From Artemisia argyi (taxonomy: Eukaryota > Streptophyta > Magnoliopsida > Asterales > Asteraceae): a stretch of 64,000 bases of DNA. The stretch's first letter is position 1. Every line of letters starts with the position of its first letter. Below, one piece after another: positions 32,988-45,557 of this stretch. The notes below the pieces were generated by a model, which saw only the letters and a program-made list of their open reading frames with translations, ran no database searches and was not told the origin of the DNA. Location: assembly GCA_030686995.1 (NCBI GenBank), contig CM060706.1, forward strand, positions 143,798,505 through 143,862,504. The letters are read 5' to 3'. The translations under genes and the position numbers were made by a program.

Positions 32988-34981
32988 ATGTCTTATCCTC
33001 ACCATCTTGATTGTCAATGGTGTGGAGGTCCTTATAATGGTGGTAATTGTCCCAGTTGTAGCATGGTAGAGTCAGGAAACGGGTCTGTCTATAACCAGAA
33101 TCCCTATTCCTACCATGACACAACTAATTCATTCCATCAGCTTCCACACCATGAGACTCAGCAGTTTTACTGTTGTGAGTACTGTGGTGGTTCACACTAC
33201 AGTTCTGATTGTCAATCAGGAAACACGCTTGTCTATGAGCAGTTTCCTAATAACAATTATGACTCACAGCCACATCAGTTCAATTGTTGTGAGTACTGTG
33301 GAGGTCCACACTTTAGCTCTGATTGTCAAACAAGGAATCCATTTCCTTGTAACAATTACGACTATCCGTTTCAAGACCCACCTCCACAGTGCCAAGTGAT
33401 TCAAGCAACTCCTCATATCCATCAAGACCCTTATATAGAGGTTCTTGAGAAACTTAAAGATCTTAAGGAGGAGTTGGCTAACATTTCGCTTCGCCATGAT
33501 CCAAGTTCTTCTTGTGTATATTGTGGGGGTCCTCATAATGATGATCAATGTCAACCTTCCGGTTTTGACACATCCACACCCCCACAGTTTCCACTCATTC
33601 AAAATTCTCATGATAAATCTATCGCATAATTACTTGATGAAGAACGAGATTCTGGAAAAAGCATGGAAGAATTACTGGCTGAGCAACGAGCAGCTAAAAT
33701 ACGTGCCAATCTTCGCACTGCTGCTCTATTTTATGACGATGATGACAGTGATGATGATGAAGATAACATTGTTATCATTCAAAAAGATTCATCGAGTTCA
33801 TCAGTTGTGATTCCTTCCATGGAAAATCAGGGAAATATGAATACAGAGAAGTTACTAGCAAATGAACAAATGGAACTTGTAGAATCCATAACTGCTAGTC
33901 CTTCTCAACTCCCTCAGTCTGTTGTTATCACACCCGAAGTTCCCACTCACTCTCTGAACATGGGGGACGAGCATCTTGAGACTATTCCTGAAAAGGAATC
34001 GGACGAATTCATAAAGTCTAGTGTTGAGAACATTGTCCCAATCCCGTGAGAGTCGCAGGGAATTCCTGATCAAGTGTGTGATATTCCTTCCCCCCTGATA
34101 ATCCAAATGATCAATTTGAGAGTGTCTCTGATTCCAGTGATGATTGTTTATCTTATGGAGACATTGAGTATGTTGATGCATCCCTTCCCCACTCTAATGT
34201 TGACTTTCTTCTCGAGGAGTTCGCCGATGAACTCACTCACACCAATCCACTTCCATCGGGAGGTGATGATGATCTCTTTGATTTCAAAGATGATCTGGAA
34301 GAAGTCGAAGCTTTCCTTGCCCTAGATAGTCCAACTTCGTATGAAGTTGATGATAACTATCTTGATTCTGAAGGGGATATTCTTTTCCTTGAAAGCTTAT
34401 TGAATGATGATCCATCACTCTATTCCTATCTCAACACCGAGCTTAGTGATTCACACACTGATAAAAATTCTTTATCTTATGAAGACATCAGTGAAGTTGA
34501 TAAAGTACCTTCTGAGCTCGTCATTGATCACCTTATCATGACTCCTCCGGAGTGTGATTACTTGGATGACAAGAAAAACCATGATCGGGGGGATAAAGTC
34601 TCGATCATGAGAGTTTGTATTTCTACGACAAATTTTTCCACCCTCCCTCCCGATATGTTGTCCAAACCAAAGAGCTTAACCGATAAAATCCAAACTCCGG
34701 AAACTGAGCCTGGTCTTGAGGAAGAAGATCTTATCATGATTGTTATCATGATTTTCTTTCTGTTCTTCACCTACCCGGCGACTTCCTCTCTTCTTCACTC
34801 CTTCGGGAATGAAGACACTATCTTGGACCCCGGCATTTCAATTTACCACTATCTTAAGCCAGGGTCTGTATATCTCATCGGTGTGGAACTTTCACGTACT
34901 TCAAATGTTTATTCAAACATCTTGAATGAAAGTCCGATGGAGATTGTTTCTTCCACATCTTGCTTCCCCAATAATAAATGA
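32988..34981 (+). pseudogene. Element B ORF1: four-knuckle CGGPH protein with acidic region and C-terminal membrane segment
   Basis: Start at ATG 32988 (MSYPHHLDCQWCGGPY). Four knuckles of the form CX2CX3(H/Y)X4C lie near residues 9-21, 66-78, 103-115 and 182-194. A TAA at 33627-33629 and a TGA at 34047-34049, both plausible C-to-T changes of CAA and CGA, interrupt the same frame. A shift in a C-run near 34093 moves to the frame that continues through an acidic region (EEFADELTHTN, DDDLFDFKDDLEE) to a hydrophobic LIMIVIMIFFLFFTYPA and a TGA at 34979. I recall near-identical layouts in Tanacetum retroelement proteins. Probably gag-like RNA binding; broken here. Confidence 0.65.
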
Positions 34982-35345
34982 ATTCGGGGTCGAGTCAAGC
35001 TAGCGACTCGGTAAACAAAAACAGTAGCATGTATATAGGGTTTTCACCCTAAGTGTGGGGGAGTTACCCATGCTGTTGTTACCATATAAAAAAATGTATG
35101 TATATGTATATATCTATATAAATAAAGTGAAAAATGGTGTTTCCACATTTTGCTTGCAATATTGCCTTTTTACGTTCAAAGAGTCGGCATAATAGCTGGG
35201 ACTTTGAATATTGAGGACAATATTCAATTCTAAGTGTGGGGAGGAAATTCTAGCGAATTTGATCACATTTTACCTTCTAGTACCCCCATTTTTGGCCAAA
35301 ATTTTCAAAATTTTTTCACTTTATTTCAAAAAATTTTGTGGTTAT

Positions 35346-35740
35346 CAGTCCGCCATGTCTAATCGACAAAAGGATTGGCTAATCCAGGAGCAAATGGCTC
35401 TTGGTAAAGATATATCAAATCCGTTTATGGCTGACAATTTGCCCAAAATTGTATGGTATTCAACTCACCATATCCTAAAAAGTGAAGAGTTGGCTAGCCC
35501 GCAAGGCTATGGCTTGTGGTAAAGACAGAGGAAAACCATAATTGGTAATCAGCTCACCAAGATGATATTTGCATCAAGAGTTGGCTAGTCCAGAAGCAAA
35601 CAGCTTTTGGTAAAGACAAATCAAATCCGTTGACAGCTGATGATTTGCTCAAAATCATATGGTTATCAGTGTACCATAGTTCTTACTTGAACTGAAACAT
35701 TTGGCTACTCCAGAAGTAATGGCTTTTGGTAAAAAGACAT
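35346..35740. repeat. ~120-130-bp tandem repeat before 3' LTR of B
   Basis: Four diverged copies marked by TTGGCTAGTCCAGAAGCAAA and CTTTTGGTAAAGACA, interspersed with GGTTATCAG...CACCAT. Tandem repeats between the last ORF and 3' LTR are common in Tat/Athila elements. Confidence 0.75.
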
Positions 35741-35802
35741 AAAATCCATTAAATTTTCAAAACGGGTTGTTCTTGGATTTTATATTGATAGGGACTAGCA
35801 AT

Positions 35803-35819
35803 AGTTTAGTGTGGAGAAT
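35803..35819 (+). other. Polypurine tract of element B
   Basis: TTTAGTGTGGAGAAT immediately before TGATGAGTGTG; fuller relatives (CTAAGTGTGGGGGAG, TCTAAGTGTGGGGAGG) lie at ~35050 and ~35233. Confidence 0.6.
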
Positions 35820-38800
35820 TGATGAGTGTGTAAATACTCATCATTTTTTGTCAATCTGAACTGCAAAAACATTTAAAAACACTCAATAATGCATCAAAAT
35901 ACTAAAAATATTCCAAAGATTGTGTTTTATATGTTTCAGATGTAAAATGAGTAAAAACAGATGAAAAACGAACAAAGTTTGCATAATTGGCAGTTTCAGT
36001 CTCTCAACTTTCAAAACTTGTCAAAACTAGTCCCTGGTTATTCCAAAACAAGAAAAAGTCACCAAAGGTCCTTTTTGAAACATCAAATTACATATTTAGT
36101 CCTTTGGTGTGAAGTTTCACAAAATTACAGGTTTAGTCTCCGGAGTTTCAGATATTGGCAAATTTGGTCCTTGGTGAAAGATTTTGGAATAAAAAGTCAA
36201 CATTGGTCTTTGGAGTTCACAAGTTACCAAGTTTAGTCCCTGGTTGAGAAGTTTGGAGAAATTACATATTTGGCCCCTGAAGTTTTAAATTTGACAAGAA
36301 TGGTCCCTGAACAAATCAAATTGCAAAATGGTCCTTGGGATATTCATACTTGACAACTTCAGCCCTTATGATGACTTTGGGAAAATTACAAAACCAGCCC
36401 TCCATTTCCAGAAAATTACAAAAATGGTCCTTGTGTTATCTCTATTATAAACCAAACGGACATAACCAATAATCCAAATCCATAATCCTTTCCAAAGCCC
36501 ACCCAACCAAACTATACCTAGCCCACTCCCAACCCTTTCCAGCCCACAAACACCCTTAGCCCATACAAACAAACCCACCCCGTTTATAATATAACCTGTG
36601 GTCAAACCCACTCACCCCTTTACCACTTTCCGTCCCATACCAGCTCCTCCTTCACTGCACCAAAAACCACCCTGGTTTCAATCCCAACTTGCAAACCAAC
36701 CCACCACCACCTTATCCCTTCCAAAGTCCACCTCCCAAGGCCATTAAATGCCTTGAAAACAGCTACACTCAACCTAACTGGCACTTGGATTATTTTGGCG
36801 CAAAAAATGAATTAAACGGCTAAGATCAATTGCAGTGATCCATTGGCCAATATTGCAAGTGGGAAATGTTCCAGTGGGTCCCACTAACCCTGGAAGTTAT
36901 CTATAAAGAAGGAAGAAGCCTGGGAGAGCAAGTAGTAGTTGTAGTGTAGTGTAGTTACACGTTTTGTTGTAATTTTTTATTTAAAGTTGTTCCTTTCAGT
37001 TCTAAAAGTTTTATTCAGTAATCCTCATGTAATTTGAACAATATTTCATCTTAATTTCAAGGTTTTATTTGGTAATCTCATATTTGGCATTTTAAGTGAA
37101 ACTGACAATTTCACTTGGCATTATTAAAGTTCGTTGTTTCATGTTCCTTTGAGCTCATTTTAGTTATCTTTAATCTTTTATAAGGTTTAAAAGAAGTGGA
37201 AACTAGTTTTAGTTCATAATTCAAAAATTCAAGAAAAATACTCAAAAATCAAATTAAATAGTCAAAAAATGAAAAATCAGTTCTAAAGGAGATACAAGCA
37301 AAAAGAAAGGTTCAATATGGATTGTTATGGGTTTAGAAGCCTCAGGGGAGGTGTAGGTTGTAGTTTTGTGCCCTGGGTTCCTTTTTTTCTGAGCATTGGA
37401 CAAATTGTAAGCAATTTTCCATTCTTTCTTGCATTTTACTGTAGCTATGTTTAATCCCATGTAACTCAGTGTTTTTATGTTTGTTTCATGTTCCTAAATC
37501 CAGTTTAAGTTAAGAGTATGCTTGTTTCATTGTTAAGTCTCAGTTGCTTATGATTTCCTTAGTTAACTGCCTAAAGTAGCTTAATATAGAATTTCAGGTA
37601 TTTATAGATCAAGCTCATGTTTTTGTGCTTATTTGAGTTTCCTCAATCATAATTAGTCAATATAAGTCAGTTCCATAGCCTAAATTACTCATTTGCTTTA
37701 TAAATCATAAAATCAGTGTTTTAAGGGTGTGTTTGGATCAGTGTGTTTCACTGGTCTCTTGGGTGTTTGTATTGATATTCTCTATTGCACCATGTCTTAG
37801 TAAGTTGTATTAGGACATATAAACCATAAAAACCTAGTGTCTTTTGGAAAAAGTCAAAAATCACTCACAATCCTTACTTAAGAGTAACTGTCAAACAGTG
37901 AGGTTCCATCATCACTCATATTAGCTTGTTAGTGGTTATAATAGCTTAATTCCATCTAATGATAGCTTATTATTTCATTTTCAGTAGCTATGATTAGATC
38001 AAAGTTCAATAAAGTCAAACCAATGTTCTAAATCAAAAAGTCAAAATTGCTCCTTAGGCAGAAAATCCAAAATTTGGAGGATTTGTTTAGAATTTTGTGT
38101 TAGGATCTATGGCTTGTGCTTTTCAGGGAATGTAGTCTACCACCTCAACTTCAAAGTCCCATTGCCATTTTATTTTTTCAATTTTTTCTGTGGGCCCCAC
38201 AGGTGCCCAAACACAGCTGCAGGGCAAGCTGTTCCCCTGTGCAGCAGCAGCTCTCCACCATCTGTCCCACTTTGGTGGGCCGCACAGGCCACCTCAGTAG
38301 GCCCCACACTCCCCCTGGTTCTTTGGACTCACAAGCTTACCACCTCTCTGTTGGAACCAAGCTTTTGAGCTTAAGCTCCCTAGGACCCAACTAGAATCAC
38401 CCATGAACTCTGTCCCATTTCTGTGTTGAAACCAAGTTACTAAGGGCTTATTGGCTTATCTGTGGTACCCTTTTGTTGTTTTTAGCTCATACCAGTCCAT
38501 TTTACTTATTTGAACCATTTTCCACCTCTGCGGACCCCACAGAGGTTCATTTCCTTCATAAGTCAACAAAAGTCAACTATATAAGCTTATTTTGTCCATT
38601 TTGCTTATTTTTAAGCTTGGAAAAAGTTGTCTTCACAAAAGTTTCATGTTTTTAGGTATAAAATAGATTTCTAAAAGAAAAACCAGAAAAATCCAATTTA
38701 AAATTAAGTGATAGTTTCTATTTAATATTAATTATCTTTTTAATTTTCCTTTTTAGCTTTATATTAAGTAACTTGCATTTTTATATTTTTCTTAATTTTC

Positions 38801-39674
38801 TTTTATGTTAAAGTATTTTCAGTAATTTTTCCAAATTTTTATCTTGTCATTTAGTACTTATTAGATTTAATATTAGTTTTATTAATAATTAATTAATATT
38901 TAAGTATTAAATAGCATAATTAGTTTTTATTAAGCACTACCTAGTTTTTATACTTTTCCTAGCTTTTATATGTTATAAAATAATTTTAGGAATTTTTCTA
39001 GGATTTTTACTGTTCATATTTTAGTTTTTATAACTTAATTAGTTTAATTAGTTATTAATTAATATTTATAATAATAATTAGTAAAATACTTTAAAAATAA
39101 CTTTTATAATTTTTTAGGATTCCTGTGACGGTTAATTAGATTTATAAATTTTTCTATAATTTTCTAAGTCATTTAGGTATTATTAGTAATTAAAAAGTAG
39201 ATTTAAAATAGTTTTATTAATTATTAAATAGTTTAAATTAGTTTTTAATTAATAATAAATAATAAAATAATCAAAAAAATAATTTTCTTTTTAATTTCAT
39301 TTTCTTTTAATTTTAAGTTTGTAAAATTTTCATTTTCACCTCCTGTAGTTTATTTTTCCTTAAAATTCACCTTTTTTTCAGCGCGCAATCGTGTCTGATT
39401 TTTTATTTAATTTTAGTGTATACATATATGTTTCCTGTGCTTGTTTTATACTGTATTCCTAATCATTCCATTAGTGTAAACAAATGCAAATCTTTATCTG
39501 GTTACTTACTATTCAAATTCACCCGATCACAAACCCGTTTTTATACCATCACACCTCGTTGGGACATAACGACCCGGGGAAACACTGTACTTCCACGGAG
39601 AATTGGTCTAAGCTGTTTTTGACTTGTTGACCATTTACCTTGGTCAATAATATCTGACTGTTTCAGACCAATCA
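35820..39674 (+). repeat. 3' LTR of element B (3855 bp)
   Basis: Intact LTR with TG...CA ends. It includes the TTTAGTCC array (35990-36365), a 1.58-kb part absent from the 5' copy, and a conserved block with GTGGGCCCCACAGG near 38190. Confidence 0.85.
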
Positions 39675-39871
39675 ACCATTATTTTCAATATTCACAACCC
39701 TTAAATACATCAGTTACTTTTTCTTGTCTAGTACAGATAAATCTAACTGAATCACGTTTCCTTAATTTTAGGAATAAAAATCTCTCGACAACCCTCTGTT
39801 CAAAATTTTTTACTCAAATAATCACGTTAAACTTGAATTTCGGGACGAAATTCAAAATGACACGTGGGTAC
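39675..39871 (+). other. Right remnant of element A interior with degenerate PPT
   Basis: Contains TTTCGGGACGAAATTC, the signature seen at the end of chromoviral pol, 30 bp before the LTR. The expected polypurine tract is replaced by GACACGTGGGTAC. Confidence 0.55.
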
Positions 39872-42214
39872 TGTAAAACCCTGCAAAAATCCATATAGTT
39901 AACAACGTTTAATTTTATATTAATCTCTATCATTATTTTAATCACCATTTTTACAGGAAAATTTGAAAATTTCTTATTATATTAAATTGTTACGATTATG
40001 ATATCACAAGATTCACCAAATGACGAAACCAGTTCTCGACACGATTAACGAAATATTAAAATTCACTAATCCTAAATTAATAACTAATTGGGCCCCTAAT
40101 ATTTTTCAGCCCAAACATTTCATTCTCGGTTACTATTCATCAGCCCAAAATCTATTATATAATTTTAAGTATATTCGACTTGTAAACATGCTACAAAAAG
40201 ACTCTCGTTCTCTCAAATCTTAAACACGACACCTATATATTTTTGCACCGCCTCGTTCCTCACCAGGTAAACTATTAACGTGTCCAATCACAGAATCACA
40301 TGTCGAGTTTTGATATGTTTTTGAAGGGCAAAGTGTTCGACCAAAACAACCCAACTCGACATACTTAAAAATCCAAAACATAACCATTTTGTCTCCAACT
40401 CATTTCTATGCAATCCTAATAATATTTCTATCATAGTTTCATGTTAAAAGTCGAGTTCCATCCACAAATATCAAAGGTTACACGATTTTTCCAATTTGTG
40501 TATATACATATATATATATATATATGCTTGTCGACATACATATGAGCCACCAAGTCAAAAGCCAACTTCCATACCCTCACACAATCCTTCTAAAGTCTTG
40601 ATATGTCAGAATTCTGTCTCAAATATCTTTCATCCACTGACATAGCTAGTATAACTTGTCTCTTCTATTATAGAGTCCATACGTATTATATATATTTAGT
40701 ATAAATCATCCCTAGTCTCACCACTTCATATCACTCACTCAATAACTTCTTTGCAACTCCCTTTCACTTATAAAACCTCCCTAGAAGGCCAGAAGATATC
40801 TTCCATTCGTTTGGAAGCTTTTGAAGGAAACAGGTTCACTATATGATAACGTATACGTAATATAGAGATCGTGGTTTACTTCTTTAGTGTTTCTGTCTAA
40901 ACCCAACGTTCAATCATCCATCTGGAATCCTTGTAAGTCATTCTTGAATCATCTCTAGTTCGTATCTCATGTTTTTACATGTCCATGCATCGTATAATAA
41001 TTGTATTCGGATGTATATATTTTTATTCATTTTACGTACACTTCTAAAACATAAGTCGTGATTTGCCTCCCTTGTGGAAGGCCTAGGAATCACGAAAAGT
41101 ACTTATGTCACATTTCCAATAATGTTTCATGATCATTCGAACCTTATTCTAAGCCTTGTGTACGCGAACCAATTTCAGAAAACAATAAAAATTATAACAA
41201 GTATTTTCCTTTTAAGACCCGTCCCAATTCGCTATATAAATGGTTTTGTAAAACTCAAATTCATTTAACGACTCATCTATATTTTTACACGAACTCTTAG
41301 AAAACATAACTAGCTACAATTTTCATGTAGATAACTTGTAAAAATAACCACGTCTCGACCCTCTAAAATGACCGAAGTGAATCGACCTAAAAGAAATAAA
41401 ACTGAAAAACTTAGAAAATATTCCAAGTCTTTTTCACTCAGAAAACTGTTCCAGGTCGCGACCAAAAGGACCATTTAAAACTCAATTTGACTTAACAACA
41501 TACCTATATTTTTACACAACCTATTTCTCCTAGCTACAAGCTACAAGTTTTGTGTTTATACTTTGTGATAATAAGCACGTTTAACCCCTTAAAAACTGCC
41601 AAAGTAAACTGCCATCGCTAGAAGTTTATAGAATTCATTTTCAAGAATAGTTTAATTAAATTTGATTGGGCTAACTTCTGAGCCCAATAAGAATTTGCGA
41701 TTAAACAGTCCACCCGGCCCAAATGATATATTTTTAGAATCACAAAAATAGCCCAAGTCCAGGCCCAAAACTATTTTCATGCCCTCGCCTCTAAATTTCT
41801 TAACGGGCCTATGTTTTGATTCGTTAAGGCCCATTAACACAAAAATAAGCTCTTTTCTGTAAAAAAAAAGCAATTGAAATAAGTTGTAATGAACTTAATA
41901 AAGTTATAGAAATTTTTCAGAATATTTTCTTATAACTTTTGTGTAAAAAGGACTTAAAATGTAACACAAATTCCCCTAGAAGGACTAAAACTGTCAAACC
42001 TTTAAAACAGGGATTGAAACTGTCAAAACAGAAAGGACTAGCGGTGTAACGGTGTAACGCTAACGCCGTTAGAGTAAAAAGTGTAAAATTGGAAAAAGGA
42101 CAAGGACCCACATATTATATTTGACATTCTTATCTTATTTTCTATTTTACGTCACCCCATCACGTCATATGGATATTAATTACATTTTAGTTATATATTA
42201 TTTAACGTAACGTT

Positions 42215-42217
<3 letters not shown>

Positions 42218-42287
<70 letters not shown>
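42218..42287. repeat. (TA)n microsatellite in 3' LTR of A
   Basis: About 70 bp. Confidence 0.95.
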
Positions 42288-42288
<1 letters not shown>

Positions 42289-42742
42289 CCATATTTTAAC
42301 TAGACATCTTTACGTATTGTTTTATCACGGTTTAAAAGGAAAACTTGGGAAATAATTTAAATAACATATCTCGTCATATTATTATAAACATAAGAATTTC
42401 ATTCGCATATCATCTTTTCAGCATAACGATTAACTGTTATTCATTAATCGTTATTCATTTACCAAATAGCATTTGGTTAGATTCTCAGATAAATTTATTT
42501 ATCAGGTTCCGTATTAAAGACGTTTCCATAATCATTCTCATAATCTCATCCGACTTTACTTTTTATCATTCCTGTATCAATCAAGGTGAGTCATAGCCCC
42601 ATTTCCAATACTTGTTTTTAACTCATTGGGGGAGATACATGCTTACATATACTTTGATAATTTTATAAGTATATGAATAAATTACATGATTCAGATCAAT
42701 TTCCTTATTAATAGTTACCTGATGAAATTTATGACTTAAGAT

Positions 42743-42745
<3 letters not shown>

Positions 42746-42837
<92 letters not shown>
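42746..42837. repeat. (TA)n microsatellite in 3' LTR of A
   Basis: About 92 bp. Confidence 0.95.
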
Positions 42838-42840
<3 letters not shown>

Positions 42841-43071
42841 ACTGGCGAATTACTTAACTGAAATACTGATATTCAGATGATAATGTTTCCAAAATGATTA
42901 TTGTGGCATGATACTTGACTATAGTATACTATCCTGAATGATTCTATTATCTCTATATGATATTTCTATGTTTCAACAGAAATAATTGCTAGGAAGAGCA
43001 CAAATACTCTAGTTACATCATTACCTTCATATTGCCTGATTGCTAGTGGTTAAGATGCATGTACAGTTATC

Positions 43072-43244
43072 TTTGGGTAGTGGCACCCAGTTGTTTTTAT
43101 CTTTGGGTAGTGGCACCCAGTTGTCTTTATCTATGGGAAGTGGCACCCAGTTGTCTTTATCTTTGGGAAGTGACACCCAGTTGTCTTTATCTTTGGTAAG
43201 TGGCACCCAGTTTTCTTTATCTTTGGGAAGTGGCTCCCAGTATT
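43072..43244. repeat. 30-bp minisatellite, six copies (3' LTR of A)
   Basis: Same unit as 24052-24195 with one extra copy. Its multiple-of-three length creates an artefactual repetitive ORF. Confidence 0.9.
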
Positions 43245-43780
43245 TGTGAGTTGTGCATGAGATTTAACTGTGCGACATATTCAAGTGCTCGGATATACAT
43301 ATTACTTGCTTATACTATACTTTAGCAGTGGATTGTAAACACACAGGTTGCAAGTCTTGTATGGGCAGGATTTGCAACTGAGTGGATTTACAATTCCTTT
43401 GCCGTGGAAAACATTCTCTCAAGGCTTTTTGACTGTTTTAAAACAAACTCTATGAACTCACCAACCTTTGTGTTGACACTTTTAAGCATGTGTATCTCAG
43501 GTAATTAACGGAGCAGGACAAGACACGAAGCGGGCATTTATTACTCTGATAAATTAAAATGCTGTAAAAATCAAATATGTCATTCTTACAAGCCTTTATA
43601 TCTTTTAATAAGATTTTAAATCAAATGCTTCATATTTTATCAAGAACATTATTTGAATGACAAATAACTTTCAAAACGCTTCTTTTAAGCCGTTTTGTGT
43701 TATTATAACTTCGATCCTCCCCGTAACACCCAAATTACTTTTCCGCTGCTAAAACATAAATTTGGGGGTGTTACAGGGTC

Positions 43781-44460
43781 AACACAATTTGTGATGTTGG
43801 ATATTTATATAACAATTTGTGTTGTTGGATGAAATAAAATGATTGTCGCTCCGGCCAAGAAGGGTGCCTTTGCTGAAAAGAAACTTATTCATGAATCTAA
43901 GTAGCAATGGTGACTTTTCTTACTCATTGATAAGGTAAGTTTTTGTTTACATTGATGTTCTAGAAGTGTTTTTTTTATTGAAAATTTTAGAAAAACCCGT
44001 GCGTGCAATAGTATAAATCGAATAGCACATTATGCAAAGGAAAATGAATCAAACCCATTTGCAAATTGATGACGTGACGAAGTTATCCTATTTGCACCTT
44101 AAATGTTAAGGTTTCTGATTGTGTTGTATAATTCCAGGTTAATTACTTCCTGCATTTGTTTCTGTTTGCTTGTAACATGCTACTGTATTAATTTTTATGC
44201 AGTTGCAAATGCAGCAAAAAATGACGAAAATAGTAAGATGCAACGGAGAATGTTAACATCTTGCGAGCATTGTTGGCCGAGTTTGAGTCTGGGATGTAAT
44301 CTGAGCTTGAATGCTTGACTGTTGTTTATTGGTTTGCGAACGTTTGCCAGCACATGAGTTTCAAGATTTTGAACAAGAAAAGAAAAGTTTGTGTACAACA
44401 CTCGATAACATATAACGTATGTATTGGTGTACTCATTTCCTAAAAGAATAGAAAAAAATT
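43781..44460. other. Right part of the segment split by the nest
   Basis: Continues the sequence broken at 20756. Exon-like pieces occur (APAKKGAFAEKKLIHES at ~43845-43900, then GTAAGT at ~43933; an acceptor TTTTTATGCAG at ~44203) but none links into a recognisable protein. Confidence 0.3.
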
Positions 44461-45099
44461 ACGTTTAAAAAACCCGCGAGGCCGTAACGCGGCCGACCGT
44501 CGCCCGACTCGTTATAAGTATAAACAATTGCGGGAGGCAATTACCGTTCACCGAATAGTAATTTGCCGACGAAAATGGCAAGAATAATCTATTTATTTTA
44601 TTTGCTTTGCAAAAGGAATCCTTGAAAAATTGTAAAAGAGTCCCTAAACATTCCTAGAAATAAAATAAAAAATAAAAAGGTCGCCAACTTTAAGATGCGA
44701 CTACGAAAACATTCCATGTGTTAAATCTGTGAACCTTTGTGTAACAAATATGCACATAAATGTAACCCAAAAAAACCGACCCGATTCGACCAGAAAACCT
44801 AAACTCAAACCGAGAACGTCCGAATCAAGAAATAGATATTAAAATAGAACTCAGGTATGTTTTCGGGTTCCGAACAGAAAAAACCAAATAAAACCGAATC
44901 GAAACCGACAAAAACAGAAATAAATATACAAAATCGAAACCGAATCAAAAAATGTCGGTCCAGTTTATCAGTTCGGGTCGGTTTTCTGGTGGATTTGCTC
45001 AGCCCTAAACCATAGGACATAATGTCCTTATGGTTTACTTAAATTGCAAAAATAGTCCTTAAAAAATTGTAAAAGATATCCTCGTTGTTACTTGCGATT
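44461..45099. other. Spacer with CGAAACCGA-rich low-complexity block
   Basis: 44470-44515 is GC-rich (CCCGCGAGGCCGTAACGCGG). 44770-45010 repeats CCGAATC/GAAACCGA and ends GCTCAGCCCTA, like the ends of some plant MITEs, but I could not find the partner end. Confidence 0.35.
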
Positions 45100-45107
45100 A
45101 TTTTAAC

Positions 45108-45549
45108 CAATGTTGCAAAAATCGACCGATTAATCGGTCATACACCTTGTTGATTTTTGAAAATCGGTGAAAAAATCGGCCTAGGCAAAAAGATCTAAAA
45201 AAATGGGTCAAAAATCGGTCGAATCGGCCAAAAACGGCCGAATCGATCGAATCGGCTGAATCGGTCAAATTTTAAAAAATAAAAATTTAGGCATTCTACT
45301 TAATTTAGGAATCTTTTATTTCACTTATAACGCACAATGGGCCTCATAATCAGAATTGGAGCCTTTTATTGAGGTTTGGAAACATAGTAGGCTTGGAATC
45401 AGTTAAGATATTTAGTTTGCTCTCTGAAAATACCCAAAACATGCTGGAAATGCCAATCCAATTAATCACCGATTAATTCCGCCTTGACCCATTAATCGCT
45501 GCAAGATGGTCGACCGCCCGACTATCGATTAACGATTTTTGCAACATTG
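45108..45549. mobile_element. hAT-type MITE, 442 bp, 8-bp TSD
   Basis: Perfect 17-bp inverted ends CAATGTTGCAAAAATCG, flanked by perfect 8-bp duplications ATTTTAAC (45100-45107 and 45550-45557). The outer part repeats AATCGG/CGGCC motifs. No ORF. The 8-bp TSD fits hAT. Confidence 0.9.
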
Positions 45550-45557
45550 ATTTTAAC

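Larger units (their letters stand above)
27768..39674 (+). mobile_element. Element B: Ty3/Gypsy (Athila/Tat-like) non-autonomous element nested in A
   Basis: LTRs 27768-32694 (itself interrupted) and 35820-39674, starting TGATGAGTGTG and ending GACCAATCA. Flanks are ACCAC (27763-27767) and ACCAT (39675-39679), a 5-bp duplication with one change. The primer site TTGGTGCCGTTGCCGAGAGG resembles the Athila/Tat type. The 3.1-kb interior carries one broken ORF with four zinc knuckles and no pol. Confidence 0.85.
20762..43775 (+). mobile_element. Element A: Ty3/Gypsy-like (Tekay-type?) retrotransposon, interrupted by nested elements
   Basis: LTRs at 20762-24721 and 39872-43775 end TGTAAAACC...GGTGTTACA. 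Target duplication GGGTC is perfect at 20757-20761 and 43776-43780. Removing nested element B leaves an interior of only ~3.2 kb with a gag relic and no pol. The Met-type primer site, long LTRs and the terminal TCGGGACGAAATTC near 39840 resemble Tekay/Del chromoviruses (inference). In the first ~350 bp the LTRs differ at about ten positions. Confidence 0.85.
39872..43775 (+). repeat. 3' LTR of element A (3904 bp)
   Basis: Collinear with the 5' LTR; shorter mainly through a ~60-bp gap near 42030 and shorter TA runs. Confidence 0.9.

Noticed and set aside
44103..44318. 71-aa ORF right of the nest
   Set aside because: It spans a likely splice acceptor and has no recognisable domain; exon fragments are noted instead.
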